DNA of 64,000 nucleotides from Haliclona indistincta (GCA_964017065.1 OZ024789.1:5148018-5212017); one strand, 5' to 3'; positions 22,239-33,776 are shown, counted from the stretch's first letter. Notes: generated by a model not told the origin, from the sequence alone. Program-made: numbers and translations.

Positions 22239-23495
22239 CCAGCAACCAACAGAGACTATGAGGCATAGTTTACTAGTATAGAGACTAGTGTGATTGTGGT
22301 AGTATGCTATAATTATGCTATGCTCATGCTGGTTATTCATTATTAAATCTGATGTGCATGTCAGCAGTAGAGAATGATCAATCCATGCACATTTTACTAT
22401 AAACCAAAGTAAGAAGTTATGACAACATTATGTTATTTTTAGAAAATGATAACATTTCTATGATCACCATTATGAGCACTTTAGATACCATTCTTGTGAT
22501 ATGTAAACCAAACCCGGAAGAGAGTAACCTGATACACATACATTTCTAGAAATAATAACATTCTTGCTGTACATCAACAACCATTAATCTTGCAATGATC
22601 ATCATTTGTCATCTTTAGATGTTAAAAGTGCCATACCATGCAGGCCTCACGAAACAAAAACATCCGAAATGAAACATTACTTGCTGACGGTTCTCTTCAA
22701 CTTACAGTACACCAATCAACGGTATGATTCTATTTTGACAGTATTATTGAAAATGTGCTGCAAGATTTGATAATACAGACAAAAGCACACTTGCTCTATT
22801 GTTCTCATGCAGTTTGGTGGAACTGAATTAACTAGTCTACTGCACACATGATCCATTGCATATTATAGTGGACACCATTTGGGCCAAACTTGTAGAGTTT
22901 GATATATCACACATTACACATTGATTGTAAGTGTTCATTGCATTGAGGTGTCCCCTAAGAGGGTTCTACTATAGAAATATTTCTAATCTTTATCAACATC
23001 GAGTATAGTACTAGCAAGAAAATAAAAAACTTGACAGACATAATCTGGAAAAAAGACTTAGAGGTCGGATAGAGAAATAAATTGTTACCAGAGTTTGGCT
23101 TACAAGACTGCTTTAAATAATGGTCACAAATATTTATCAACTTATATAGAATGAGTCAAGTGCATGTGTTTGTTGATATATCAAATATGAAAGCAAAGGA
23201 AAAATAGACCTCAAATCTATCTAGTTTAAGATAAAATCCGAAATATCTGTTTATACGCGAACATAAAATGTTTTAATAACAAGTAAGATATCATTCCTAA
23301 ACACAAATGTCACTCTAGTGTAACATGCAACATGAACTAAAGTAAGTCAATATTAACATTGCAGTCTTGTTAATGTATACATCATGCACACACACAGTCA
23401 CATACACACAACCCTTTGATGATGTACTGAAATTCACAACGTTTATAAAATTAATTTTACGATACCTCATAATACAGGTGAATGTAACCAAAGCA
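22239..23495. repeat. Duplicated spacer
   Basis: Shortened 3' UTR, then the standard upstream blocks in order up to the next promoter. No gene. Confidence 0.65.
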
Positions 23496-23594
23496 TCACA
23501 GAGCTCACTATATAAGAGAGGACACATTCTGTGTCTCACCAGTTCTCAGCCACTATATCACCTTGAGTATATCTCACTGGACAAGACGTCAAGT
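23496..23594 (+). promoter_or_regulatory. Core promoter and leader, copy at 23.6 kb
   Basis: CATCACAGAGCTCAC, TATATAA at 23,509-23,515, GAGAGGACACATTCTGTG, and the leader ending CAAGACGTCAAGT. Confidence 0.8.
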
Positions 23595-24440
23595 ATGAAA
23601 CTCCTCTCCTTGCTGACAGTGGCTATTGTCCTAATCGACATAACCACACAAGCCTTTGCCTGCTACTATGAGAGGATGTCTCGTAGCCCAAACTACGCAA
23701 AGATAACTACTCCAAAGAAAACCCTCAATATTCCCAATGCTCACGGTATTTGTGTCGCTCCCAATGGTAACTTTGCTGTTGTGTTGCACAACAATGCAAA
23801 GAAGATCCGCATATACTACAGCTGTGGAAAGCTGATGAAGGAAGTTGATCTTACCAAACAAGGATTTAGACTAGGTTGTGATTGTGCATTCACAGATCGC
23901 AGTCTCTATGTTACTGACTGTGGTGGAAGAAAAGTTTATGAATTGTCAACACTTGGGGAATTTGTTCGGATTTTTGCTACTGGTCAACACTTTCAACGCA
24001 TGGCAGCATGTAAAGATCGACTTTACATCACCAAACATAGTGGTGGGCAAAATCTCTTTGTGTACGATACCAATGGTAGACTGATACGTAGCATTAGTGT
24101 ACCAGCTAATGCTGCTCGTGGAGTCATAGTGGGCATAGACGGTAACTTACATGTTTCAAATTGGCAGAGAAAACAAGTGTATGTCTACACTCCTGAAGGA
24201 AGACGAGTCAGTGTAACAACCTACAATGAAATTCATCTTGCTGATGGTCTAGCAATCGACACTGCAGGAAACCTCCTTATTGCTGATCATGACAGGGGTA
24301 AAGTGGAGGTTTACAGTCCGTGTGGAACACTGATCAAGACCATTCGAACAGGAACTCGATATGCAGTCGATGTTGCGATTGGTAACGATGGAACAGTACT
24401 GGTGGCAGATTATCGTGCCTCCAAAGTCTTGATGTTCTAA
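23595..24440 (+). CDS. Secreted NHL-type propeller protein (intact, 281 aa)
   Basis: Start at the leader-proximal ATG. The frame is open upstream to 23,367, but that part is promoter and leader. The signal peptide carries Asp in place of Gly15 (IVLIDITTQ), a charged residue in the hydrophobic core that may weaken secretion. Loops: LHNNA, RLGCDC, DCGGR, TKHSG, SNWQR, DHDRG, TRYAVDV and DYRAS. It is close to the 32,233 copy in blades 1, 5 and 6 and to the 13,006 pseudogene in blades 1 and 2, a mosaic pattern. One active-looking blade 5 change is MDT to IDT. Promoter and 3' UTR are standard. Confidence 0.85.
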   Translation: MKLLSLLTVAIVLIDITTQAFACYYERMSRSPNYAKITTPKKTLNIPNAHGICVAPNGNFAVVLHNNAKKIRIYYSCGKLMKEVDLTKQGFRLGCDCAFTDRSLYVTDCGGRKVYELSTLGEFVRIFATGQHFQRMAACKDRLYITKHSGGQNLFVYDTNGRLIRSISVPANAARGVIVGIDGNLHVSNWQRKQVYVYTPEGRRVSVTTYNEIHLADGLAIDTAGNLLIADHDRGKVEVYSPCGTLIKTIRTGTRYAVDVAIGNDGTVLVADYRASKVLMF

Positions 24441-26059
24441 CCAGCAACCAACAGAGACTATGAGCCATAGTTTACTAGTATAGAGACTAGTGTGTGTTTG
24501 TTGTAGTATAGTGACTGTAGACATAATGTGTGTTGTAGATTTTAGTGCTCATGCTGGTTATTTATTCATTCATTGATCCCTCAAAATAGTTAAAATAACT
24601 TGTGAGCAAAATGTGGGATACAGTTGAGCTTCACATGTCCTGACTACAGGAAACATATTCTGTGCCTGCATGTGTGTGAGTTATGTGGTACATATGTATG
24701 GGTCCATCGTAAGGAAAGTACTGTCGACCTGAAACATAAACTACTTTAAGTACTTTATTACAAAGGTACATGGAACAGTACTGGTAGAACTCAACATTCA
24801 ACTGATGTTGAGATTGGTAATGACGGAAAAATAACAAGCTTGCTACAAAAAAAAACATTCCCACTGAGAATCGCAATACCAAGATTTCTCAGGAATTTCC
24901 TGACTACATTATAGGTTAGATGACAAACTGCAAATGTGACTACTTTTGGTTTCCAAAGTGTAAATCCACATGAAGTTGGCTCAATTCATATTTTTTGTTT
25001 ACAGCTGCCTTAAAAGCGTCAAAATTTGAGGAGAGTGCTTACTTGCTGACCGTATACCTCGGCTGTTCCATTTGTACAGACCTTTGGGCAGGGCCTGAGA
25101 GTAAAAACTTTGCCAGGACGTCAAAAATGCGTGATTTATGATGAGTTTTGGCGGTAGTTGTTGCCAAACGAACGGCACTGTCAAGACTCATCGGCGTTTC
25201 ACTCTGAAATCACTTACCGGAATACAAAACAAACATACTCAGGCGCTATAACGACTCCAGAAGTGTTGGGTTAGTAGTAAACTTCACTGTTATTCTGTCA
25301 CAGTTTCTGTAAAACTTGACGCCGAAACTCTAAATTCCTAAGTCTTAAGATTTTGCCTCCTGCCGCCCGACAACAGCTCTGGATTTTCACAGCTCTAGCG
25401 CTCCTCAAAAGAACAGTCCTTGGTGTGTCTTTAGATCGCCTTCATGGCGTTCTTCTCGCACTTTTTATTTTGACACATTGTTAATATAATTATATTTTAT
25501 AATAGGCAAACTGTTACCAGTCACCTTAAGGTAGTAGAGCCAGCCAGAGTCGAAGGACAGAAAATCGTATAATTTTTGTGCATCTTTTGCAGGTGACTAC
25601 TTTTTTGTTTAAAATGATGATTGCAAGACAAAGCAGTTGAGAGACAATGTTTGGGTGGCAAGACAGTAAACAGCCATGTTTGATGACACACGCACATGTA
25701 CCAACTAAAATCAAAACACATAGTCTTCGGTTCCCCATGTTGAGGTGAGAATATGAATAAGAGATTGACAGTTCATTTCAAGAGAACTGTAGAAGTAGGG
25801 AAAGCACAACTCACATAAAAATTTTAACCGTTATAGTACCAATTCATACTTCTAGGACACAATGATAGAACATGTGCAAGCATACTTAAATTTGAACTTC
25901 TAAATAAATGTCAGTCACATCTTAAAAATGATAAACTTGGTCTATATAATAACACTATTTTATCAATGTTATTGAAGTGAAGGAAGCTATTGTCTGAAGA
26001 GCTGAGGAATGATTGCACAGTTGGAGGAAGATAGCAACATAAACTTTGGGAAAAGGCTG
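24441..26059. other. Spacer with a scrap of propeller sequence
   Basis: After the 3' UTR block, about 24,770-24,830 holds a scrambled fragment of the propeller 3' end (GGAACAGTACTGGTAGAAC, then GATGTTGAGATTGGTAATG). From 24,900 to 26,050 the DNA is not shared with other spacers and has no gene I can support. Confidence 0.45.
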
Positions 26060-26286
26060 TGTTATTGTTAGCTAGCACACTAATATTATACTGAATTTCA
26101 TGTAGTCATCAAACTTGTATAGAAAATTAAAACCAGCAACCAACAGAGACTATGAGCCATAGTTTACTAGTATAGAGACTAGTGTGTGTTTGTTGTAGAT
26201 TATAGTGTGTGTTCCTGTATCACAAGAGCATTTGCTTATGCTGGCTAAAATCCTCTCATTTTACACTAATGTGTCCAACAGCACTA

Positions 26287-26925
26287 AGTATAGGTTGAGC
26301 CCGAGGCCTAGGGATCTACGCGGTATAGAAACCCGAGAGGAAGCCATATAGAACCCGAGCGCGTAGCGCGAGGGTTCTATGGTGACGCGAGGGTTTCTAT
26401 ACCGCGTAGATCCCGTTGTCCGAGGTCTCTAACCGGCTTAGAGTATAGCAACCGTTGCTATCCAACAAGGAATTTTCGACGCTGCGCAAAATGTTTTGTG
26501 AAGAACACGGCCATAATTCAGCGATGGGAAAACACAGGCGAGTTTAGCTAGAGTACGTCGCTAAACGGTTTCCCTTGTCTTGTTACACTTTGCTGGTACT
26601 CTGTCTCGTCTCCTACCGTCCGCCATCGCTTTCGTGTCTGCTAGTGGCTTTTTGTCACAACAAGAAGTTCGTTTCTGGAACTCACTCACGCTCACACGTG
26701 TACAAGCCTCACATCATGTGTGCTTGTAATAACAATGTTATGGCTTGCTATGAATGCACTTTCACTAAGCAAACTGTGGTCTATCTGCTCAGGAATGGAC
26801 TCTATCTGTTTGCGGATGGACTCTATCTGTTCGCGGATGGACTCTATCCGTTCGCGGATGGTCTCTACAGCAAATAGATCCTCGGATCTAATAAATCTGA
26901 TTGGTCAATAACATTGAGCTATACT
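26287..26925. mobile_element. Non-autonomous element of about 640 bp, AGTATAG termini
   Basis: The left copy of this duplication (GCACTAAAGTTGG near 228-238) is the empty site. Ends AGTATAG and CTATACT are inverted, flanked by CTA (or CTAA). Internally GGGATCTACGCGGTATAG faces its complement near 26,385-26,412. A fourfold 21-bp repeat (GGACTCTATCTGTTCGCGGAT type) lies near 26,795-26,868. The short target duplication is reminiscent of Harbinger-type elements. A truncated relative in reverse orientation sits at 33,891-34,155. Confidence 0.65.
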
Positions 26926-27384
26926 CTAAAGTTGGATATAGTATACCCAACATGCAACCCATACACAATTAACCATTAACCATTTCACAATTAAACATTA
27001 ACCATTAACCATCAATTTTCACAATTAACCATTTTAGCGTTTTGTCAATTTCTTTGAAATACTGTAGGTCAACCAGTAAATACATACCAGGGGAATGTGA
27101 GTGCAGAATGTGAGTCACATAGCCTATCTTTCCATTAAAAAAGGATAAAGTAGAATGAATTTATGTTTCGTGACTTGTGTGCACATGTGAGTGGATGTTG
27201 ACAAAAGAACAAGAATACAATTCTATTGTCAATCTATAGTGTGCATGTAAACATCTGATATCAAAAGAAAAGTTATTTAGCCATGAGAGTATATTTGAAA
27301 GGAATACATGCTAGAATACATGGTGGTTTGCTTTTAGCAGTACAAAGGTATTATGACGAAACAAATTCACAATGACCTTCAACA

Positions 27385-27481
27385 ACATTGAGCTCACTAT
27401 ATAAGAGAGGACACATTCTGTGTCTCACCAGTTCTCAGTCACTGTCACCTTGAGTATATCTCACTGGACAAGACATCAAGT
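27385..27481 (+). promoter_or_regulatory. Core promoter of a truncated copy
   Basis: GAGCTCAC, TATATAA at 27,398-27,404, complete leader ending CAAGACATCAAGT. Confidence 0.75.
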
Positions 27482-27590
27482 ATGAAACTCCTCTCCTTGC
27501 TGACGGTGGCTATTGTCCTAATCGGCATAACCACACAAACCTTTGCCTGCAGCTATGAGAGGATGTCTCATAACCAAGATTACCATGCCG
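27482..27590 (+). pseudogene. Truncated propeller gene: signal peptide only
   Basis: Promoter, leader and signal peptide are intact (to CSYERMSHNQ), but the homology ends at ATTACCATGCCG. The sequence then continues in spacer DNA at GATGAATGATTC. No blades remain. If translated it would be a tiny secreted peptide. Confidence 0.85.
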
Positions 27591-28261
27591 TCACAAGTTT
27601 ATCTATACACGCGATGAATGATTCTATTTAGACAGTATTATTGAACAGGTGCTGCAAGATTTGATAATACAGACAAAAGCACACTTGCTCTATTGTTCTC
27701 ATGCAGTTTGGTGGAACTGAATTAACTTGTTTACTGCACACATGATCCATTGCATATTATAGTGGACACCATTTGGACAAAAAATTGCGGAGTTTGGTAT
27801 ATCACACATTACACATTGATTGTAAGTGTTCATTGCATTGAGGTGTCCCCTAAGAGGGTTCTACTATAGAAATATTAATTATATTTATCAACGTCAAGTA
27901 TAGTACTAGCAAGAAAATAGTCACTATAATTATAAGAAATCTTGACAGGTATAATCTGGAAAAAAGACTTAGAGGTCGGAGAGAGAAATAGAGGGTTACC
28001 AGAGACTGGCTTACAAGACTGTTTCACACAATGGTCACCAATATGTATCAACTTATATAGAATGTGTCAAGTGCATGTGTATGTTGATGTATCCAATATG
28101 AAAGCATCATCTGCAGTCTCATAATATCTATCCAGTTTAAGACAAAATCCAAAAATCTGTTTACACACGAACATAACATGTTTTAATAACAAGTAAGATA
28201 ATCATTCCTAAACACAAAAGTTTAGGATAGCTCATAATACAGGTGAACATGACCAAAGCAT

Positions 28262-28357
28262 CACTGAGCTCACTATATAAGAGAGGACACATTCTGTGTC
28301 TCACCAGTTCTCAGTCGCTGTCAACTTGAGTAAATCTCACTGGACAAGACGTCAAGT
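28262..28357 (+). promoter_or_regulatory. Core promoter and leader, copy at 28.4 kb
   Basis: ACTGAGCTCAC, TATATAA at 28,274-28,280, GAGAGGACACATTCTGTG; the leader has AACTTGAGTAAATC. Confidence 0.8.
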
Positions 28358-29182
28358 ATGAAACTCCTCTCCTTGCTGACGGTGGCTATTGTCCTAATCG
28401 GCATAACCACACAAGCCTTTGCCTGCTACTATGAGAGGATGTCTCGTAGCCCAAACTACGCAAAGATTACCACGCCAAAGAAAACCCTTAATGTTCCCAA
28501 TGCTTTCGGTATTTGTGTCGCTCCTAATGGCAACTTTGCTGTCATATCGTACAACTATGCCAGAAAGATTCGCATATACTACAGCTGTGGAAAACTGATG
28601 AAAGAATTTTATCTTAGTTTTAGACGTGGTAGTGATTGTGCATTCACAGATCGCAATCTCTACGTGGTTGACAGTAAAGGAAACAAAGTATACGTACTGT
28701 CAACAATTGGAAAATTCATTCGATACTTCGCTACTGTAGAAATTCTTCGCATTGCAGCATGTCAAGATCGGCTATACCTTACTACGAGTGGTACTGGGCA
28801 AAATGTCCTTGTGTACAATACCAATGGTGGACTGATACGTCGCATTAGTGTACCAGGTAGTACACGTGGCATTGCAGTGGGCATAGACGGTAACTTGTAT
28901 GTCACCAGTGGGAATAGAAAGTATGTCTACACTCCTGAAGGAAGACGAGTCGGTGTAACAACCTACCAGGAAGTCTATAGTGCTGATGGTCTAGCAATGG
29001 ACACTGCAGGCAACCTCCTTATTGCTGATCATGGAAAGGGTAAAGTGGAGGTTTACAGTCCGTGTGGAGCACTGATCAAGACCATTCGAACAGGAACACG
29101 ACATACAAGTGACGTTGAGATTGGTAACGATGGAACAATACTGGTGGCAGACTATGTTACCTCCAAAGTCTACATGTATTAG
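28358..29182 (+). CDS. Secreted NHL-type propeller protein, divergent (intact, 274 aa)
   Basis: Shorter by seven residues through small in-frame losses at blade edges (KEFYLSFRRGSDC, FATVEILRIAAC). Loops differ at nearly every variable site: ISYNYA, DSKGN, TTSGTG, VPGSTRGIAVG, VTSGNRK, QEVYSADG, DHGKG, TRHTSDV and DYVTS. Every indel keeps the frame and all six common cysteines remain, which suggests the divergence is selected rather than decay. The stop is TAG, so the 3' stem arm has one G-U pair (TAGCCAGCA with TGCTGGTTA). Confidence 0.85.
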   Translation: MKLLSLLTVAIVLIGITTQAFACYYERMSRSPNYAKITTPKKTLNVPNAFGICVAPNGNFAVISYNYARKIRIYYSCGKLMKEFYLSFRRGSDCAFTDRNLYVVDSKGNKVYVLSTIGKFIRYFATVEILRIAACQDRLYLTTSGTGQNVLVYNTNGGLIRRISVPGSTRGIAVGIDGNLYVTSGNRKYVYTPEGRRVGVTTYQEVYSADGLAMDTAGNLLIADHGKGKVEVYSPCGALIKTIRTGTRHTSDVEIGNDGTILVADYVTSKVYMY

Positions 29183-29500
29183 CCAGCAACCAACAGAGAC
29201 TATGAGCCATAGTTTACTAGTATAGAGACTAGTGTGTGGTTGTTGTAGATTATTCATTAGATTATGTAGAGTGCTCATTGCTGGTTATAAATTTTAATTC
29301 TTGCAAAAGAAAAATATGTGTATATGCTGATAATAGGATACAATGCGTCATGACGCTAGTAAACAAACAAAATGCAGTCATGTAACATAGTGTTTTCTTT
29401 TTGGACTGTGCACCAGTAGGGGCCAAGTGGGAGATATGTAAGAGATTTGCATGCCAGTCGCTCCCCCACCCCTGGGATAAAAAAAACCACAAGTACAAAT

Positions 29501-29541
29501 CCCCACCACCCCCACCTTGCCCCGTGTTGGGGGTGGTGGGG
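29501..29541. repeat. GC-rich hairpin in spacer
   Basis: CCCCACCACCCCC (29,501-29,513) faces GGGGGTGGTGGGG (29,529-29,541) around a 15-nt loop, a strong stem in AT-rich surroundings. Function unknown. Confidence 0.6.
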
Positions 29542-29629
29542 CATGACATTGATAGGCGCATAATATTTCTGCCACTCGTTGAGTTGAAAAATTCCTTTTA
29601 GGCAGTACGAAACATATGGCTGTGTGTAA

Positions 29630-29889
29630 ACATACGCCATACTATGGGTGGCTTGGCTGCATGATACTCGTGTGCAATAGCGACCCATTTATTCCACGGT
29701 TCTCCACTAATTGAAATGATAAGCTCCTGCTTGGATGTATGCCTCAAGCAGTGTAACCACAGTAACTTGTGCAACAACTGGGCATGACTAACATGCTCAC
29801 CACGCCCCCAAACCTCACTATATAAAAGATTGGTCTCAGATTGGTCCTCAGTCACTGTCACCTTGAGTATATCTTACCAAGACTTCCAC
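29630..29889 (+). promoter_or_regulatory. Second promoter class
   Basis: Shares about 250 bp with 38,430-38,710: GGTGGCTTGGCTGCATGAT, AAGCTCCTGCTTGGATGTAT, CACGCCCCCAAACCTCAC, then TATATAA at 29,819-29,825 followed by AAGATTGGTCTCA. It replaces the GAGCTCAC and GAGAGGACAC motifs of the main class. The leader ends TACCAAGACTTCCAC. Confidence 0.7.
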
Positions 29890-30433
29890 ATGAAACTTCA
29901 AGCATCTTTTTGTTGCTTATTACAGTGGAAAAAAGGTGTATAAACTGTCAAAAATTGAAAAATCCATTCGAATTTTTGCTACAGAATTATACTTTGTTTG
30001 CATGGCAGCATGTCAAGACCGGCTTTATGTCACGATAAACACTGGTACACATAATGTCCTTGTATACCATACCAATGGTAGACTGATACGTCGCATTAGT
30101 GTACCAGCTAATGCTGCACGTGGAGTCATAGTGGGCATAGACGGTAATTTGCGTGTTTCCAATTGGCAGAGAAAACAAGTGTATGTCTACACTTCTGAAG
30201 GAAGACGAGTCGGTGTAACAACCTATAATGAAATTCATATTGCTGATGGTCTAGCAATGGACACTGCAGCCAACCTCCTTATTGCTGATCATGTGAAGGG
30301 TAAAGTGGAGGTTTACAGTCCGTGTGGAGCACTGATCAAGACCATTCGAACAGGAACACGATATGCAGTCGATGTTGAGATTGGTAACGATGGAACAGTA
30401 CTGGTGGCTGACAGGGTTGTCTTCATGTATTAA
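29890..30433 (+). pseudogene. Propeller-family copy with internal deletion
   Basis: ATG AAACTTC is followed by a jump to blade 2 (CATCTTTTTGTTGC, then GGAAAAAAGGTGTATAAAC), removing the signal peptide, blade 1 and part of blade 2. The join puts the remainder out of frame with the ATG; the blade frame has a TGA just before. From 29,936 the blade frame is open to the stop (SKIEKSIRIFATE, TINTGTHN, DHVKG). The end is shortened (VADRVVFMY). No secreted product is expected. Confidence 0.85.
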
Positions 30434-32133
30434 CAAGCAACCAACAGAGACTATGAGCCATAGTTTACTAGTATAGAGACTAGTGTGTGTTTGTTGTAGT
30501 ATAGTGACTGTAGACATATCGTATGTTACTGTATCCCTGCATGGTGTGCTCATAATCATTATTGCTCATTGTTATTCATATCATTCTAGCGCTCATGTAA
30601 TCCGGTAGATAACAGAATTGAGTCACTTGTGCAAAATTTGGAATACAGTGCCTCGCATGTCAAAAATAGTGATGCCTATCATGTTTTCATAACAAGCAAA
30701 GCTGTCCTTATCAACCCAGAACAAGAGTGTTGTACATGTACATGTGTCTGCAAAAAAACAGCATTAGTAGTTTTAAATTCACAAAGAAAGCTAATTAACA
30801 AAGAATACAGGTCTAGTTGGTGGAAATAATTGTGTCCGAACGCAATGGCGTAATGGAACTAGCTTTTCTACAGTACGCGACAAAATAACGCACATTTCAT
30901 GCAAAATAACGTACCTATTATTCCACCCCGTATTATTCATTCAAAATTATGAGCATGCCCTTATCGAGTATCACATGCTATTATCATAGCTTATATGCTA
31001 ACAAGTGCAAAATTTTGTGTATGATTATTTCACGATAGTGAGTGTTTAATGAGTTTTCATCAAAAATTAATCTTGCTGGAAATGCTCCAAAGTTGTTGAA
31101 AATCAACTGTAAGTGTTGTAAATGGCATTTAAAATCAAATGAAATTGACAGCGAAGGATTATAATAGTGAATAGCCCTTTAATTACTGAATTATTTGACG
31201 ACAATTCGACTTTCTCTAAACTAACAGTTTGTCTTGCGATTTTCTACAACATGCAGTACGCTAGCTGTTCCAAACTAGCACTGTTTTTTTTCCTGGCATG
31301 TAAAAGTTTACGACCATCTACTAAACTCTGAGTTGGCCACTCCCACTTCGGAACTGATGCCGCTTAAGTGCTGCGACCTCGTCATTTTTCGGTCAATTTT
31401 GGTCTTCGTTTAGCCCTGGTGACTGATACAAAAACCTGGTGGTGTCCAGGTGAGCAAACAGTACAGTTTAGACCATATTCTATTTCCAAGTATGCATTTC
31501 TGGGCATCCTGAAGCCTTAAAATGCCGAAAGTGGAGAGGGGCTCCGCCCCTTTAAACCCCGGATTACACCCCCTTTAAAAATCCCCCATGCTGTACGATT
31601 TAGTGGGGAGGGCGCGCCGAAAAACAGTGGGTTTTTTCAGGTAAAGTCATCTTTTGCAATTAAACGTGATTTGACCTTTCTAGAGCACTTTTCACACTAT
31701 TATGATGTCTAGAGTAGGTGGAGCCAATTATGACGCCTTATGGGGCATAAAGGGTTAACATAAAGGTCACCAATATGTATCAACTTATATAGAATGTGTC
31801 AAGTGCATGTGTTTGTTGATGTATCAAATATGAAAGCATCATCTGCAGTAAAGATAGACCTCATATCTATCTAGTTTAAGATAAAATCCGAAATATCTGC
31901 ATACACATCAATATAACATGTTTTAATAACAAGCAAGATAATCATTCCTAAACACAAATGTCACTCTTGTGTAACATGAACTAAAGTTAACATTACAGTC
32001 TTGTTAATGTATACATCATACACACACATAGTCACACACACGCAACCCTTTGATGCTGTAAAAATCCCAACTGAAATTCACGTTTTAAAAGTGTACTTAT
32101 AGGATACTCATAACACAGGTAAACGACCAAAGC
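30434..32133. other. Spacer, partly duplicated
   Basis: The 3' flank here (ACATATCGTATGTTACTG, CATGGTGTGCTCATAATC, GCAAAGCTGTCCTTATCAA) is a second 3' type, shared with 33,079-33,660 and 39,560-39,910. From 30,840 to 31,760 is unshared DNA with a GC-rich patch (GGGGCTCCGCCCC). From 31,770 the standard upstream block resumes. No gene. Confidence 0.55.
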
Positions 32134-32232
32134 ATCACTGAGCTCACTATAATAAGAGAGGACACATTCTGTGTCTCACCAGTTCTCAGTCACTATCATC
32201 TTGAGTATATCTCACTGGACAAGACGTCAAGT
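32134..32232 (+). promoter_or_regulatory. Core promoter and leader, copy at 32.2 kb
   Basis: CACTGAGCTCAC, then TATAATAA (32,148-32,155) in place of TATATAA, GAGAGGACACATTCTGTG and the standard leader. Confidence 0.75.
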
Positions 32233-33078
32233 ATGAAACTCCTCTCCTTGCTGACGGTGGCTATTGTCCTAATTGGCATAACCACACAAACCTTTGCCTG
32301 CAACTATGAGAGGATGTCTCGTAGCCCAAACTACGCAAAGATTACCACACCAAAGAAAACCCTCAATATTCCCAATGCTCACGGTATTTGTGTCGCTCCC
32401 AATGGCAACTTTGCTGTTGTGTTGCACAACAATGCCAAGAAGATTCGCATATACTACAGCTGTGGCAAACTGATGAAAGAAGTTGATCTTAGCAAACACG
32501 GACTTAGAGTAGGTTCTGATTGTGCATTCACAGATAGCAGTCTCTATGTTACTGACAGTGACGGGAGAAAAGTTTACAAACTGTCAGCACTTGGGGAATT
32601 TGTCCGAATTTTTGCTACTGGTCAACACTTTCTTCGCATGGCAGCATGTCAAGATCGGCTTTACATCACCAAATATGGTGCTGGACAAAATGTCTTCGTG
32701 TACGATACCAATGGTAGACTGATACGTAGCATTAGTGTACCAGCTAATCGTGCACGTGGAGTCATAGTGGGCATAGACGGTAACTTGCATGTTTCAAATT
32801 GGCAGAGAAAACAAGTGTATGTCTATACTCCTAAAGGAAGACGAGTCGGTGTAACAACCTACAAAGAAATTCATCTTGCTGATGGTCTAGCAATGGACAC
32901 TGCAGGCAACCTCCTTATTGCTGATCATGATCGAGGTAAAGTGGAGGTTTACAGTCCTTGTGGAGCACTGATCAAGACCATTCGAACAGGAACACGATAT
33001 GCAGTCGATGTTGAGATTGGTAATGATGGAACAATACTGGTAGCAGATTATCGTGCCTCCAAAGTCTTCATGTATTAA
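32233..33078 (+). CDS. Secreted NHL-type propeller protein (intact, 281 aa)
   Basis: Complete copy; the signal peptide ends TTQTFA and the mature N-terminus begins CNYERM. Loops: LHNNA, RVGSDC, DSDGR, TKYGAG, VPANRARG, SNWQR, DHDRG, TRYAVDV and DYRAS. Blade 4 has TPKGRRV where other copies have TPEGRRV. It is near-identical to the 23,595 copy outside the loops of blades 2-4, so the differences are focused. The downstream 3' type is the one shared with 30,434 and 39,560. A MITE lies 245 bp after the stop. Confidence 0.85.
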   Translation: MKLLSLLTVAIVLIGITTQTFACNYERMSRSPNYAKITTPKKTLNIPNAHGICVAPNGNFAVVLHNNAKKIRIYYSCGKLMKEVDLSKHGLRVGSDCAFTDSSLYVTDSDGRKVYKLSALGEFVRIFATGQHFLRMAACQDRLYITKYGAGQNVFVYDTNGRLIRSISVPANRARGVIVGIDGNLHVSNWQRKQVYVYTPKGRRVGVTTYKEIHLADGLAMDTAGNLLIADHDRGKVEVYSPCGALIKTIRTGTRYAVDVEIGNDGTILVADYRASKVFMY

Positions 33079-33322
33079 CCAGCAACCAACAGAGACTATG
33101 AGCCATAGTTTACTAGTATAGAGACTAGTGTGTGTTTGTTGTAGTATAGTGACTGTAGACATATCGTATGTTACTGTATCCCTGCATGGTGTGCTCATAA
33201 TCATTATTGCTCATTGTTATTCATATCATTCTAGCGGTCATGTAATCCGGTAGATAACAGAATTGAGTCACTCGTGTAGAATTTGGAATACAGTGCCTCG
33301 CATGTCAAAAATTGGGTAAATA

Positions 33323-33495
33323 CCGTATAGCGGAAATTTTCACAGGAGAAAATTTTCGCGAATTTTGCGAATTACAGGCTATTCACGAAAATATTATCCG
33401 CGAATGTCTTTTTTTTTGTTGACAAAGATAGGGCAATAGCGCTGATTCAAAAAATGCTCTAACTCACGCATTCTCGAAAATTTCCCGCTATACGG
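33323..33495. mobile_element. TA-flanked MITE, 173 bp, CCGTATAGCGG termini
   Basis: The empty site is visible at 39,789-39,804 (GGGTAAATAGTGATGC). Here GGGTAAATA, element, TAGTGATGC. TIRs CCGTATAGCGG and CCGCTATACGG match the element at 1033. The interior has lost sequence but keeps CTATTC and TTATCCGCGAATG. Confidence 0.85.
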
Positions 33496-33776
33496 TAGTG
33501 ATGCTTATTATGTTTTGATAACAAGCAAAGCTGTCCTTATCAAGAGTGTTGTACATGTGTCTGCAAAAAAACAGCAAAGAAAGCTAATTAACAAAGAATG
33601 CAGGTTTAGTTGGTGGAAATAATTGTGTCCGAACGCAATGGCGCAATGGAACTAACTTTCTTACAGTATGTGACAAAATAACACACATTTAAGAGAAGAG
33701 GACACATTCTGTGTCTCACCAGTTCTCAGTCGCTGTCACCTTGAGTATATCTCACTGGACAAGACGTCAAGACAGT

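Larger units (their letters stand above)
26060..28200 (+). repeat. Segmental duplication, right copy (pairs with 1-1450)
   Basis: Collinear with the left end of the window: orphan 3' UTR at 26,130-26,270, minisatellite at about 26,965-27,030, promoter at 27,385, then upstream blocks. Against the left copy it gains the element at 26,287-26,925 and keeps a truncated gene start. Confidence 0.75.

Noticed and set aside
23367..23594. 76-codon N-terminal extension of the 23.6-kb copy
   Set aside because: It overlaps the TATA box and leader shared by all copies and lies before the signal peptide.
29356..29688. Overlapping frames of 87-110 codons around 29.3-29.9 kb
   Set aside because: They fall in spacer and promoter-class-two sequence with a GC hairpin. 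The frames overlap on both strands without motifs.
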